A stretch of DNA of 43,828 nt from Lacisediminimonas sp. Lineage in GTDB: Bacteria > Pseudomonadota > Gammaproteobacteria > Burkholderiales > Burkholderiaceae_D. A program made the translations under genes and the position numbers. This document shows positions 8,078 to 21,900 of the stretch, piece after piece; within the stretch, counting starts at the first letter, position 1; every line of letters starts with the position of its first letter. The notes beneath the pieces were generated by a model, which did not search any database, was not told the origin of the DNA, and saw only the letters and a list, made by a program, of their open reading frames with translations. Location of the stretch: the NCBI RefSeq assembly GCF_030645335.1, contig NZ_JAUSNH010000192.1, forward strand, positions 1 through 43,828, read 5' to 3'.

Positions 8078-9070
8078 ATGAAAGTAGTATCCCGCCTGCT
8101 CGTCACGCTGTTGTTCGGCATCACGGCATCGACCGCCGCACTTGCGCAATCCAATGCACCTGCCGAAGCGGCTTATCCGTCCAGGACCATTCGCATCATC
8201 AATCCCTATTCTGTCGGCGGCCCGACCGATACGCTGGCGCGCATCGTTGGCACTGGTCTCACTGCGCGCTGGGGACAAGCGGCGTTTGCCGATTCGAAGG
8301 CGGGTGCAGGCGGCGGCATAGGCATGGAGCTGGCAGCCCGCGCACCGGGGGACGGCTACACGCTGGTGGTCGCGCCAACCGGACCGCTGGTCATCAACAA
8401 GCATATTTTCTCGGACTTGCGTTACGACACGGCCAATGACTTCGCGCCGATCTCGATGCTGAGCAGCATCGACAATGTGCTGCTCGTCAGCAACGACCTG
8501 CCAGCACACAACCTGAAGGAACTGGTTGCCTATGCCAAGGCCAACCCGACCAAGATCAGCTACGGGTCGCCCGGCGTTGGCACGCAGCCGCACCTGGCGT
8601 CCGAGATGCTCAAGCGCGCAACCGGGATCCAGATGATCCATTCGCCGTACAAGGGAACCACCGAGGCACTGACTGCGTTAATGGGAAACCAGATCACCAT
8701 GCTGCTCGGGCAGCAATCGTCAGTGGCTCAATTGATCCTGTCCGGTAAGGTACGCGCAATCGGCATTGCCAGCAGCAAGCGCTCGCCGGTATTGCCGTCG
8801 GTACCCACGCTGCAGGAACAAGGCCTGACCGGCTTTGAATCCGCATCCGTTTATGCACTGCTCGCGCCAAAATCAACACCGGCGCCGATCATCGAGAAGC
8901 TGTCCAATGAAGTGCAGGCGATCCTGAAGGACAGCGCGACGCGCAAGCGCATCGCCGACATGGGCATGGATGTTGTCGGCGGCACGTCGGCCGAGCTGGC
9001 CTCGTTCATGCGGTCCGAATCCGCACGCTACGAGAAAATCGTCAAGGAAGAGAACCTCAAGGCACGCTAG
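8078..9070 (+). CDS. Bug/TctC-family periplasmic solute receptor, orphan
   Basis: A 330-residue tripartite-tricarboxylate-transporter receptor. AGGAGA at 8064-8069 fixes the start at 8078. A signal peptide (VVSRLLVTLLFGITASTAALAQ) ends near residue 24. The mature protein begins with the Bug hallmark YPSRTIRIINPYSVGGPTDTL and has the usual LKELVAYAKANP and GFESASVYALLAPK segments. Bug proteins bind carboxylates and are massively expanded in Burkholderiales, usually without linked TctAB membrane genes. None is present here, so it may serve sensing or share a distant permease. A strong bidirectional hairpin follows the gene. Confidence 0.9.
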   Translation: MKVVSRLLVTLLFGITASTAALAQSNAPAEAAYPSRTIRIINPYSVGGPTDTLARIVGTGLTARWGQAAFADSKAGAGGGIGMELAARAPGDGYTLVVAPTGPLVINKHIFSDLRYDTANDFAPISMLSSIDNVLLVSNDLPAHNLKELVAYAKANPTKISYGSPGVGTQPHLASEMLKRATGIQMIHSPYKGTTEALTALMGNQITMLLGQQSSVAQLILSGKVRAIGIASSKRSPVLPSVPTLQEQGLTGFESASVYALLAPKSTPAPIIEKLSNEVQAILKDSATRKRIADMGMDVVGGTSAELASFMRSESARYEKIVKEENLKAR

Positions 9071-9080
9071 GCAATCCGCA

Positions 9081-9122
9081 AAATCCAGCCCTCGCCCCGG
9101 CCGCAGCGGGGCGGCTGGATTT
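9081..9122. terminator. Hairpin terminator between Bug receptor and diguanylate cyclase
   Basis: Ten-bp arms AAATCCAGCC (9081-9090) and GGCTGGATTT (9113-9122) enclose an inner GCCCC/GGGGC stem. The A-rich and T-rich ends give a short U-run on either strand. It lies between convergent genes (ends 9070 and 9179) and probably terminates both. Confidence 0.75.
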
Positions 9123-9178
9123 GCAGGTCATGACGGTATGCCGTGCGCGTATGCCGTGAACGTTTTCAGGACGCCAAT

Positions 9179-10480
9179 TCACTCTGCGCCGGGCACCCGG
9201 GAACGCTTGCGCTTGTGCAGGTACATTTTCCTGTCGGCGTGCAGCAGAAGCTGCTCGGCGTCTGTGCCATCCCCCGGATAGATCGCGATACCAACGCTAG
9301 CGTCCAATGCGACAGCCGGCCCGTTGGCGACCATTTTCCGGCTGAGGGCCGACTTGATCTTTTCGACTATCGCGTTGGCGCCATCGGCGTCACGCACGTC
9401 CTCTAGCAGGACGACGAACTCATCGCCCCCTACCCTGGACACCGTGTCGGCTTCACGCAGACAGCCCTGCAATCGTGCCGCCACCTCCTGCAGGAACACG
9501 TCGCCCGCCGCATGCCCGAAGGAGTCATTGACGAGCTTGAAATCGTCGATATCCACGTACAACAATGCCAGCGTACTCTGGTTCCGGCGAGCCCTGGCCA
9601 ATGCAGACCTGATCCGGTCATACAGCAGCCTGCGGTTAGGCAGGCCGGTGAGCTCGTCATATCGCGCCGCCCTGATCAGCTCTGCATGCAGTTGCTTGCG
9701 CTCGATCGCCGTCGCGATCTGCGCGGAAATGAAGTGCAGGAACTCGGCGTCCACACTGGAATAGGCTTCACGATTGCTCAGCATGAGCACGCCAACGCTC
9801 TTGTTGCTCGTGACCAGGGGCAAGGCCATGCGGCATGTCGTTTCGCTCGTCCTTGACTCGGCCGCCAGCTGGATCGGCTTGCCCAGGCCCAGGACTTCGG
9901 TGCAGCAACGACTCGCGGAAGGATCCTGCAGCACATCCCAGTCACCCGTCTGGTACGGAAAATCGAGCCGTCCCGTCTCCGAATCCACCACGGCGACAGC
10001 AAATCCGGTGAGTGGAATCAGCTCGGCCACGATTCTGTAAATGTCCCTGGAGAGCGCTGACACGTCAGCGGCGTTCTGCGCCGCCTCGGAAATCGCGTAA
10101 GTCGCTGACTGCCTCGCTTCTGCAAGCTTGCGTTGCGTGACGTCACGCGCCACGCCGATGCGCATCTGGTCGGCCTCGGACCAGCGTGCGGACCACATGA
10201 TGTGCACCAGGCGCCCATCTTTGTGTACATAGCGGTTTTCGAAACCGATCCTTGGATGACCTGCCATCACCAGCTTCGATTCCGCCAGCGTTTTTTCCCG
10301 GTCCTCCGGATACAGGAATTCGATCATGGAACGGCCGATCATCTCAACCGGGGCATAGCCGAAGATGCGTTCGCTTGCAGCCGTGATGTGGACCAGTCGT
10401 CCTTGCGCATCGACTAAAAGTACCGCGTCGAGCAGGAGATCGACAAAATCAGGATGCACGTCGCTGGGCTCTATTTGCAT
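9179..10480 (-). CDS. PAS-GAF-GGDEF diguanylate cyclase
   Basis: A 433-residue cytoplasmic protein without membrane helices. A PAS domain (about 10-130, with EMIGRSMIEFLYPEDREKTL and the PAC-like YVHKDGRLVHIMWS) is followed by a GAF domain (about 145-270) and a GGDEF domain (about 275-430). The active site reads GGDEF intact. The inhibitory I-site RxxD (READ) sits exactly five residues before it, so product feedback inhibition by c-di-GMP is expected. It should make c-di-GMP from GTP in response to a ligand or redox state sensed by PAS/GAF. It is divergent from a second GGDEF gene, with a 15-bp inverted repeat between them. Confidence 0.9.
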   Translation of the reverse strand: MQIEPSDVHPDFVDLLLDAVLLVDAQGRLVHITAASERIFGYAPVEMIGRSMIEFLYPEDREKTLAESKLVMAGHPRIGFENRYVHKDGRLVHIMWSARWSEADQMRIGVARDVTQRKLAEARQSATYAISEAAQNAADVSALSRDIYRIVAELIPLTGFAVAVVDSETGRLDFPYQTGDWDVLQDPSASRCCTEVLGLGKPIQLAAESRTSETTCRMALPLVTSNKSVGVLMLSNREAYSSVDAEFLHFISAQIATAIERKQLHAELIRAARYDELTGLPNRRLLYDRIRSALARARRNQSTLALLYVDIDDFKLVNDSFGHAAGDVFLQEVAARLQGCLREADTVSRVGGDEFVVLLEDVRDADGANAIVEKIKSALSRKMVANGPAVALDASVGIAIYPGDGTDAEQLLLHADRKMYLHKRKRSRVPGAE

Positions 10481-11033
10481 CCGGTAAGAATACCATCAGC
10501 CGTAGCGGACGCGAACATCGAACGCACCGGTGCATCAGCAAGGAACGCCACTGGTGTAGGGAATAAACGTCACGGGGAATTGCGCGGCGACGAGATCGAT
10601 TTTCTGGCGCAATCCATACCCCTGGTCCAAATTCTGCCTCATGCTTGACTCAATTAATTGCTGTAAGGCAATTAATTGAGTCTGACTGAAAAGATCATGT
10701 CCTGCAAGACAAAGTCTCCCGGATTTGGCCCGCGCAGGCAGTTATGTCGCTCCTGAAAAGATACACCTTGCCGGTTCATGTCAAACACGGTCAGCCGGGT
10801 CACCACTTTTGGCGCGACCGGAAAGCCAGGCGCATAACAGTTTGGCAATCTCCTGCGACATCTCGAGTCTGACGATTTTCGGGCTACAATCCTCCCGCCG
10901 CAGGCTTACGCCCGAATCACGCCGACGAGGCGGTGAGGACGAAAGACTGCATGTGCCTGTGATGTACCAATGCAGTTCCGGAATCTGAAACCTGGCATTT
11001 CCACCCGAACTCCCCGCGCCTGTCCAAACCCCT
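10481..11033. other. Intergenic region between divergent diguanylate cyclases
   Basis: A 553-bp spacer with no convincing gene. Its clear structure is the inverted repeat at 10647-10682 described separately. A TACAAT hexamer lies at about 10883, upstream of the dCache-GGDEF gene, but no matching -35 is visible. I looked for c-di-GMP riboswitch and ribozyme signatures in the leader at 10850-11033 and did not find a convincing one. Confidence 0.5.
10647..10682. repeat. Perfect 15-bp inverted repeat, 6-nt spacer
   Basis: GACTCAATTAATTGC (10647-10661) is repeated in exact inverse at 10668-10682 around TGTAAG. Each arm also contains the self-palindrome CAATTAATTG. It is AT-rich inside a GC-rich genome. 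It lies between two divergent c-di-GMP synthase genes and lacks a U-tract, so a regulator binding site is more likely than a terminator. As RNA it would form a stable hairpin in the leader of either gene. Confidence 0.75.
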
Positions 11034-14874
<3,841 letters not shown>

Positions 14875-14912
14875 TCCCGTGGCATCAGTCTTGACGGGTT
14901 TGCAAGACATTG

Positions 14913-14951
14913 CCCCGACGCGGTACCGGCTGATCCGGGCCCGCGTCGGGG
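14913..14951 (+). terminator. Hairpin downstream of katG
   Basis: Eleven-bp arms CCCCGACGCGG (14913-14923) and CCGCGTCGGGG (14941-14951) with a 17-nt loop start 38 bp after the katG stop. There is no U-tract, so it may be a weak or Rho-assisted terminator. It also faces the end of the convergent CDF gene. Confidence 0.5.
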
Positions 14952-15002
14952 CTGGCCCCATTTGCAGTTACCAATCCGTACGAAAGCATTGCGTTCGCAG
15001 CG

Positions 15003-15944
15003 TCAAGCTTGCTTCAACGGCTCCGCTGGCCCGGTGGCACCGTAACCCGCGTCCTCCCCGCCCACGCAGGACTCGCCTTCGAGCTCAACGTCAACAGTGA
15101 CATGTCCGAAGGTGCGGCGATCGAGCAGGTTCCGTACAAGCGTCTTGGCTTCGACCACTTCCTCGCGCGTGGCATCACGCTGCATCACCAGATGGGTGGT
15201 CAGCACATGCATCTCGCCGTCCACCGTCCAGCTATGCGTATGGTGCACCGACATCACTTTCGGATGCAGCAGGACTTCACGCTCGAATGCCTCGATGTCG
15301 AACGTGTCAGGCACCCGCTGTATGAACACATCAAAGACCTTGCGCAGGTTGCGGAACACGTTCCATAAAATGAAAACAGCGATGCCAATCGAAAGCAGCG
15401 GATCGATCAGCGGCAGATCCCACAGCGCCATGACGCTTGCGCCTATCAGCACCGCCAGCCAGCCCAGGGTGTCTTCAATAAGATGCCAGGTGACGACTTT
15501 TTCGGTCAGCGACGATCCGCGGCGGACCTTCAGGACTGCCGCGCCATTGAATATCACGCCGACCACCGCCAGGGCGATCATCCCTGGCGCATTCACCGGT
15601 TGCGGGTCAAGCAGCCTGGCTACTGCATGCCACACGACAAACGCCAGGCCGGCGACCAGGATGATGCCGGTGATCAGTCCGCCCAGCAGCGCATAGCGCC
15701 GGTAGCCATAGGTATCCGTTGCCGTGCGGCCGCGGCTTGAAAGCCGGTTGAAGTGCCATGCAAGCCCCAGCGAAATGGAATCCCCGAGATCATGCACCGC
15801 ATCGCTCAGGATGGCGATGCTGTTGGTCCAGAATCCGCCGATAATCTCGATGATCGTGAAGCCCAGGTTGAGCAGGAAAGCCGTCCTCAGGTTTTCATTG
15901 CTGCCGTGCGCATGGTCGTGCGCGTGGCTGTGATGTTCACTCAT
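15003..15944 (-). CDS. Cation diffusion facilitator (CDF) metal exporter
   Basis: About 313 residues with six membrane helices. It opens with a histidine-rich N-terminus (HHSHAHDHAHG), a likely metal-collecting sequence. The transport site is given by two HxxxD pairs, His51/Asp55 (HDLGD) in TM2 and HLIED in TM5, the arrangement usual for zinc and cobalt exporters of the CDF family. The C-terminal cytoplasmic dimerisation domain (about 205-295) contains HHTHSWTVDGEMHVL. It should export divalent metal from the cytoplasm in exchange for protons. The start at 15944 is chosen because the upstream extension is not family-like. No metal regulator is adjacent, and it lies 130 bp downstream of a response regulator in the same direction. 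Confidence 0.88.
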   Translation of the reverse strand: MSEHHSHAHDHAHGSNENLRTAFLLNLGFTIIEIIGGFWTNSIAILSDAVHDLGDSISLGLAWHFNRLSSRGRTATDTYGYRRYALLGGLITGIILVAGLAFVVWHAVARLLDPQPVNAPGMIALAVVGVIFNGAAVLKVRRGSSLTEKVVTWHLIEDTLGWLAVLIGASVMALWDLPLIDPLLSIGIAVFILWNVFRNLRKVFDVFIQRVPDTFDIEAFEREVLLHPKVMSVHHTHSWTVDGEMHVLTTHLVMQRDATREEVVEAKTLVRNLLDRRTFGHVTVDVELEGESCVGGEDAGYGATGPAEPLKQA

Positions 15945-16075
15945 CGTCGTCTTTGTTGCGATACCAGGGTTTGAGGCGATCAAGCGAAATTTCCGTCCAT
16001 CCATGGAACTCGCCTGTCTGGTTCAGTGTATACCCGTCAGGCCAACAGGCCGCTGCCATTGGAAGACGTCCTGAA

Positions 16076-16813
16076 TCATATACTCTCCGCATCACTCTCC
16101 CGCACCACCGGCAGGTTCTTCAACAGCAAGGGCAAGCTCAGCTGGTAGCCTTGTCCACGCAAGGCCCTGATGGTCAATCCCTGACTGGCATGAACGTCGA
16201 GCTTGCTGCGCAGGCGACTGATCAGTACTTCGATGCGCGCCTTGTTGACTTTTTCCGGCTGGGCGTCATCGCCGAGCAGGGCGATCAGCCGGTCATGCTC
16301 GACGCACTGACCGGTGAGCGCCATTTCGCGCAGCAGGACGACCTCGGCCCTGGTCAGTACGATCTGCTCGCCGGCTGGCGATTGCAGTGCCATCGCGCTG
16401 ACGTCAAGCTGCCAGTTCGGCGCCGCGCCAGGCGCCTTGATGCGTACCAAGAGGTTGTTCAGCACCGCAATCAATTCGTCCGGCCGCGTCGGCTTGGTCA
16501 GGAATACGTCGGCGCCAGCCGCATACCCGTCAAGCCGGTCGACGCTCCTCACCCGCGCGGTCAGGATCACGATGCCGATATGCGGCAGCGCGCTGCGGAT
16601 GCGCCGGGTAATGCTGATCCCCTCTTCCTCCGGCAGGTTGAGGTCGAGGATCAGGATATCGGCACAGCCGCTGGCCAACGCCAGGTTGAGCTCGCTACCG
16701 CAGTCCACGCCGCGCACGGCATAGCCTTCATCAGTCAGGAAGAGGGCCAGCTCATTGCGCAGCGCCTCATTGTCCTCGACCAGTATTACCGAAGCCTTGC
16801 TGCCCCTGCTCAT
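16076..16813 (-). CDS. OmpR/PhoB-family response regulator
   Basis: A 245-residue two-domain regulator. The receiver domain (about 7-120) has the acidic pair in VEDNE, the phospho-acceptor Asp in ILDLNLPEEEG, Thr in ILTAR and Lys in FLTKPTRPDEL. The winged-helix DNA-binding domain (about 130-235) contains ISRLRSKLDVHA and the terminal hairpin IRALRGQGYQL. The start overlaps the kinase stop by ATGA at 16810-16813, so kinase and regulator are translationally coupled. Phosphorylated OmpR-type regulators usually bind 11-bp direct repeats, and a candidate pair lies at 18838-18859 before the divergent secretin operon. Control of that operon is an inference from position. Confidence 0.92.
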   Translation of the reverse strand: MSRGSKASVILVEDNEALRNELALFLTDEGYAVRGVDCGSELNLALASGCADILILDLNLPEEEGISITRRIRSALPHIGIVILTARVRSVDRLDGYAAGADVFLTKPTRPDELIAVLNNLLVRIKAPGAAPNWQLDVSAMALQSPAGEQIVLTRAEVVLLREMALTGQCVEHDRLIALLGDDAQPEKVNKARIEVLISRLRSKLDVHASQGLTIRALRGQGYQLSLPLLLKNLPVVRESDAESI

Positions 16814-18666
16814 GCGCGCTCCATACGAAAATTGAATGCGACCCTTGACTGCTCGCCAGTGAAATGGATTCGGGAGCCCATCTGTGTGGCGACCGACTGC
16901 GACAGCCACAAGCCGAGTCCGGCGCCGGCCTGGCCGCGCGCGCCGTCAGCACGGTAGTAGCGCGAAAAAAGTTGGGCCGGATCGGGCCGGCCCGCACGGC
17001 CGACCTGGTTGGACACGGTCAGGTTGATGCTGCCGGCGTCGCCCTCCGGCGCGCCGTCGACCGTCAGTTCGACGGTGCTGTCGGGAGGCGAATATTTCAG
17101 TGCATTTCCAAGCAGGTTCAACAGGATCATCCTGAAATAATGGGGATCGGCTAGCAGTTCGATGCCGGCGGGTACCGTAATCCGTATCCGGTTTGCGTCG
17201 AGGGACCGGACCAGGTCGTCCAGCGTTGCGGCCAGCGCGAAGCGGCTTTTTTTCATGGGCATCAGGCCCAGCGCCATCTGGTCGGCCTGCACGCAGCGCT
17301 CGACAATCGCGTTCAGGTCATCAACGGCGCGCTGGATGTTGACAATGCGCGCTGACTGTTCGCGGTCGTTTTGCAGGCGTCTGCCAAGCGAAGTTGCCGC
17401 AAGCTGGATCACAGAAAGCGGATTCTTGAACTCGTGCAGCAGCATCATCATCAGCCGCTCCATGACTTCTCGGATCGACTTTTCATGTGCCGCCCGCTGC
17501 CGGGACTCCATCTCGCCCAGCATCGAGTGCCCGAGCGCCTCCTGCTGCCTGATGTTGATCAGCCACATCAATGCGATGAGCGTGGCCATCATGGTGGCCG
17601 AGCGGAATGCCAGCATGTTGACGATCCATTCCGATGGTTGCAGCAGCCCCAGCAGATACAGGCTCACGCGCAGGGAGTTCAGCATGCTCAGGATCAGCAG
17701 CGATGCGACCAGCCAGCGGCCGCTGCGGCGGCGCCTGAACACGATTACCGTGATGGGGATGGAAATGACGCTCACCAAGGCCATTGCGAGAACACCGAGG
17801 AAAAGGATGGCCTGCCGGTCGACGAGGAATAAAAGCGGCAACAGCGGTGCGTATAGGCCAAGGATTACCCTGAAGGTCCTGCGCCCCCAGGCGGGCATTC
17901 CCATTGCATCGAGCAGGGAGCCCAATATCAGGATGGTCAGGAAGCCATTCGCGACAATCAGGAAATTCCCCACCGCCGGGGTACCGAACACTTGTGTATA
18001 GCGTTGGTAATCCTGCAGGAATCCGAACGCGTTCAGGTAGGTTAGCCCCAGCACGACAATATGCAATATCGAATAAAGGTGCAGACGCTCACGGTTGGTC
18101 AGCATCATTAACAGCATGACGCCGAGCGAAAAAACAAAACAGCCAAGGAAGATGCCCAGCACCAGGGATCGATCAATTTCGTCTTCTTTCAGATCGCTGT
18201 ACGCCATCAGCGACAGCGATATCAGCATTGAACCGTTCGACTGCACCCGCAGGTAAAGCGGCGTCCGGTCCGGCTGATGGTCGATCCAGTTCAACCGGCG
18301 CGACAGCTTGACGCTGCGGCCATCGGGGTAATACAGCCTGACGTCGTCAAGCGTAGCGGGCAGCACGCTGAGCACCAGGTCTTGCTGCGGGCCGGAATCG
18401 TCAAACGTGAAACGGACCCAGATCGCGGATCGCGTATACCCCAGGCTCAGAACTTTTCCGGCCGGCGAAAACGTGCCCTGCCGCACTTGCTCCAGTGTCA
18501 TGTCACCGCGCGGATCCTCCAGCCAGGAACTCTCCCGGATCAGGTCGGCGGCCAGTGTGTTGGAACAAAACAGCGAAAAAACAATGGCGAAAAAGCATTG
18601 CGAAAGCTTTTCAATCGCGGCTTGGGACAGGCTCCGAAGCCTCGTTGTACTGCCTGAAACGGCCAT
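16810..18666 (-). CDS. 7TMR-DISM sensor histidine kinase
   Basis: About 618 residues from the preferred start at 18666 (an upstream ATG at 18756 is possible). A signal peptide ends at CSNTLAA, followed by a periplasmic 7TMR-DISMED2-like beta domain (about 45-165), seven membrane helices of the 7TMR-DISM type (about 170-375), a short coiled coil, a HisKA domain with the phospho-acceptor His in LLHEFKNPLSV, and a HATPase domain with N-box LNLLGNALKYSPP and G2 box GAGLGLWL. The G1 box lacks the usual DxGxG (VSNQVGRAG), a variant I recall in this kinase class. DISMED2 domains are thought to bind carbohydrates or other small ligands. It pairs with the overlapping response regulator. Confidence 0.9.
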   Translation of the reverse strand: MAVSGSTTRLRSLSQAAIEKLSQCFFAIVFSLFCSNTLAADLIRESSWLEDPRGDMTLEQVRQGTFSPAGKVLSLGYTRSAIWVRFTFDDSGPQQDLVLSVLPATLDDVRLYYPDGRSVKLSRRLNWIDHQPDRTPLYLRVQSNGSMLISLSLMAYSDLKEDEIDRSLVLGIFLGCFVFSLGVMLLMMLTNRERLHLYSILHIVVLGLTYLNAFGFLQDYQRYTQVFGTPAVGNFLIVANGFLTILILGSLLDAMGMPAWGRRTFRVILGLYAPLLPLLFLVDRQAILFLGVLAMALVSVISIPITVIVFRRRRSGRWLVASLLILSMLNSLRVSLYLLGLLQPSEWIVNMLAFRSATMMATLIALMWLINIRQQEALGHSMLGEMESRQRAAHEKSIREVMERLMMMLLHEFKNPLSVIQLAATSLGRRLQNDREQSARIVNIQRAVDDLNAIVERCVQADQMALGLMPMKKSRFALAATLDDLVRSLDANRIRITVPAGIELLADPHYFRMILLNLLGNALKYSPPDSTVELTVDGAPEGDAGSINLTVSNQVGRAGRPDPAQLFSRYYRADGARGQAGAGLGLWLSQSVATQMGSRIHFTGEQSRVAFNFRMERA

Positions 18667-18977
18667 TTTTATTATCTGCAAGCTTGTGCAAGGTTCCGAA
18701 ATATAACTCCAATAAGATTGCGCCACATCAACATTTTTCGGCAACATCAAAATCATTTTTTCCTTGCAACGAAAGCGACAGATTTATCTGCGCGATATGT
18801 CTGGTTCGGCCCCGAGCTTGCGGCCAACCATACCGCCATGCCAATGGAATGCCATTTCCAGCGTCCGAGGTGCGCCGGACCAACTATTTGTGAAATTCAA
18901 TCGCGCAAGAAATTTGCATTTCCATTGATCCGAATTTCTACTCAAAAAGTCCTTGTCTCTCTAGAAAGCCACTGTCT
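18667..18977. other. Divergent control region, sensor kinase / secretin operon
   Basis: A 311-bp AT-richer spacer between the histidine kinase start (18666) and the secretin start (18978). It holds the 11-bp direct repeat pair at 18838-18859. A poor -35/-10 candidate, TTGCAT and TCTACT with 17-bp spacing, lies at about 18916-18944 for the plus-strand operon. I see no gene in it. The extra 30 codons upstream of the kinase start (to 18756) would fall here if the longer kinase form were real. Confidence 0.4.
18838..18859. promoter_or_regulatory. Candidate response-regulator box, two 11-bp direct repeats
   Basis: ATGCCAATGGA (18838-18848) is followed directly by ATGCCATTTCC (18849-18859). The shared ATGCCA recurs at an exact 11-bp period, which is the spacing used by PhoB/OmpR-type regulators. 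It lies between the kinase-regulator pair and the divergent secretin operon, about 130 bp before the secretin start. The function is inferred from spacing and location only. Confidence 0.3.
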
Positions 18978-21900
18978 GTGAAAAGCATGAAACCGGCTCC
19001 CAAAAGGCGTCTGCAAGTCCTCGTTACCTACCTCGCCCTGAGCGTTGCAAGCCAATCCATTGCCCCGGCTTTTGCACAGCAGCCCCTCCCGAAGAACCCG
19101 CAAACGGGAACCAGGCTCAATCCTGCGGCCATGCCTTTCCCAGCCTTTGCCGCACCTGCTTCGGCTGCCCCCGTCGGCTTGCCTGCCAACGCCGGTAGCC
19201 CGGGCAATATCGTCAATGCCGCGGCAATGCGGGCCGAGTCGCGGCTGATTCCCTTGCCGCGCATGCCGGACGACCAGATCGGCGACCTGATCAGCGACAT
19301 CGCCCTCGAGCTTGAAATGCGAATGGGCTATCGCCGGGTACAGGACGACCAGAAAATGTTTCCGCTGCCCGATCGCGCGGTGTCGCCATTCATGGTCTCG
19401 CGCAAGACCGCAGGCAAGACCGACTACATCCGTATGGGCTACCTGACGATCCCGCGTCGCGGACCGCAGTTGGTCGTCAGTGGCGGCAGCATGGCCAACG
19501 GTGTGCTGGGCCCCAACGCCGACATCGGCACAGCCGAATTCGAGCCGCTGGTGCGCCGCGTGATGGAAGAGACTTTCCGGGTGCGCAGCAAGCTGTCACT
19601 GAGCGGCTTGCAGGCCAACCTGATCAACCTTTCCTATATCGACGCCGACAGTGCCCTGTTCGCGCTGCGCGCGATGGGCTATTCCGCAGTGATGGAAGAA
19701 CTGCCCCTGGCAGATGACGACTCGTTTCGCGGGCGCGATGTGCCGCTGTTGAAGGGCAGCCGTTTTTCCGAGCCCGGCTTTGGCACCACGATCAACCCGT
19801 CCCAGACTGTCACCTTGGCAGGACCCGACGGCGAGTGGGTGCCGGGCATCGCAGCAGGGGCCGGCGCCGGTTTGCCGCTGGCGGGCGGCTTGCCCGCAGC
19901 TTCCGGCATGATGCCCCTGCCCGGCTTTCCCGCTGCGCCAGGCAATCTCGCACCGCGTGGCTTGCCGCGTACCTCCGCATCCTCGGACGACTCGGATTTG
20001 CCGGGCGGATCGTCGATGCCCCCCATGGGCTCGTCAAGCAGCGCAGGTTCGATGGCGCCAATGGGCGGTACCGGCAGCCTGATTCCGCTGCCGCCGATGG
20101 GCGGCGCAACTGGCGGTCTTGGGGGTGCGTTCAATGGCGGCTTAGGCAGCAATCTGGGCAGCAATCTGGGTGGCAGCCTGGGCGGCAGCATGGGCGGCGG
20201 CCTGGGCGGCATGGGTTCGCCGACCCCTGCCAAGCCTGCAATGGCCAAAGTGCCGAGCTCGATCGACTACGATCGCCTTCCCCTGATCTTCAAGATGCCT
20301 ACGCCCGACCCGCGCAATGTCGGCCTGGTCGGCTCCGCACCGAAAGAAGGTGATTCCTCGTTCGGCGGCAGCGCTTCCGCAGCGGCCAATTCGCTGGGGG
20401 TGAGCATGATTCCCAGTGCCGCCACACCGCTGGCGCCGACAGTGTCGTCCAGCACCACGCAGTTGCTGGTGCTGACCCATCCGGACAGTCCGGAGCAGTT
20501 CCACAAAGTCAAGCGCGTGCTGGAGGATCTGATCGACAAACCGGCGCGGCAAGTGTTCGTCGAAGGCCTGGTGCTGGAAGTCAGCAAGCAAGCCATCGAG
20601 GAACTGGGTATCCAGTGGAACCTGCGCAACGCCACGGCCGCAGTACAACTGGGCACGCTGGTACAACTGACGCCGAATGCCGGCCAGACGGCGCTGGACA
20701 TCCTGAAAAACTCGGCCGCTTCGGATGCATCGCAGTTCATTGCCCGCATCAATGCGCTGGTCGACCGCAACAAGGCAGAAATCCTGTCACGCCCAAGCGT
20801 GCTGACGCTGGACAACCGGCAAGCGACGATACGGGTCGGCACCGACATACCAATTGCCACCAGCAAGGATGCCAGTTCCGGCGCCGCCAGCGGTCGGGTC
20901 GCCTTCTCGTTCCAGTACCTGCCAACCGGCATCCTGTTGAACGTGCGTCCGCGCATCAACCAGGAGGGCCGGGAAATCAGCATGCTGATCGACGCCACCG
21001 TGTCGGCCACCGTACCGGGACAGGACTTGCGGGTGATCGATCCGACCACCAACGTGACGCTGGCATCGGCGCCGTCGATTTCCACCCGCCGGGTGCAGAC
21101 CTATGCGCGCATTCCCAACAACACGCCCCTGATCATCGGCGGCCTGGTGTCGCGCGACCAGACCAAGCAGGAAGACAAGGTGCCGGGCCTGGGCGACATT
21201 CCCTACCTCGGTCGCCTGTTCGGGTACGAGAGCAACAAGGATGCGCGCCGTGAAGTGATCATCGTGCTCACGCCATCCATCGTGACCGAGGAATTCCGCG
21301 CCACCAAGCCGCAGTTGCCCAAGGATGACGACCGCTTCGACATGGCGGACATGACCCTGTTCCGCGAGGCCTACCGGATCCGCGCAGAAGACCTCATCGA
21401 CAGCCAGTTCATTCGCTTCAACCGGCGCTTGCTGACTTACCGCTCGATCGCCAACCAGGTGATGGCGCGTAATCCGGCATTGGAAAAATCTGAAACCTTT
21501 GCCAGGTTCCAGGGCACCAAAGTTCCGGGCGAGTTCATTTTCGTATCGGGCATGATGGCGCGCATGCTGTCGCGCCTGAAGGCTGGCGAGAACGTCAATA
21601 TCGACAAGCTGATGTTCTTCGAAGGCACCGAGGGCGCCCAGTTCTCGCGCGAATCGGTGGGCGGAATCATGCGCCGCCTGGGCGATGGCAAGACGGCCGA
21701 AAGCTTCTTCAAGAAAAATCCGAACAAGGCGCTGACGCTGCGTTTCAGCTTCGCTCGCGCCTCCACCCGTACCGGGCAGTGGGCGACCGAGCCGCTGGCC
21801 GAGGTGAAAGTCGTGGATTGCGCGGACCGACAAACCTGGAAGCAACTGCTGTGGGACATGAACCAGCCAGTCGATGGTGATCAGAAACACTACACCATCG

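Noticed and set aside
10920-10950. Hammerhead-ribozyme-like GTGAGGACGAAAG in the leader of the dCache-GGDEF gene
   Set aside because: The upstream core reads CGACGAG instead of CUGANGA and the strands that should form helix II do not pair, so the resemblance is a short chance match.
10850-11033. c-di-GMP riboswitch upstream of a diguanylate cyclase
   Set aside because: No class I or II signature blocks or compatible helices were found by eye.
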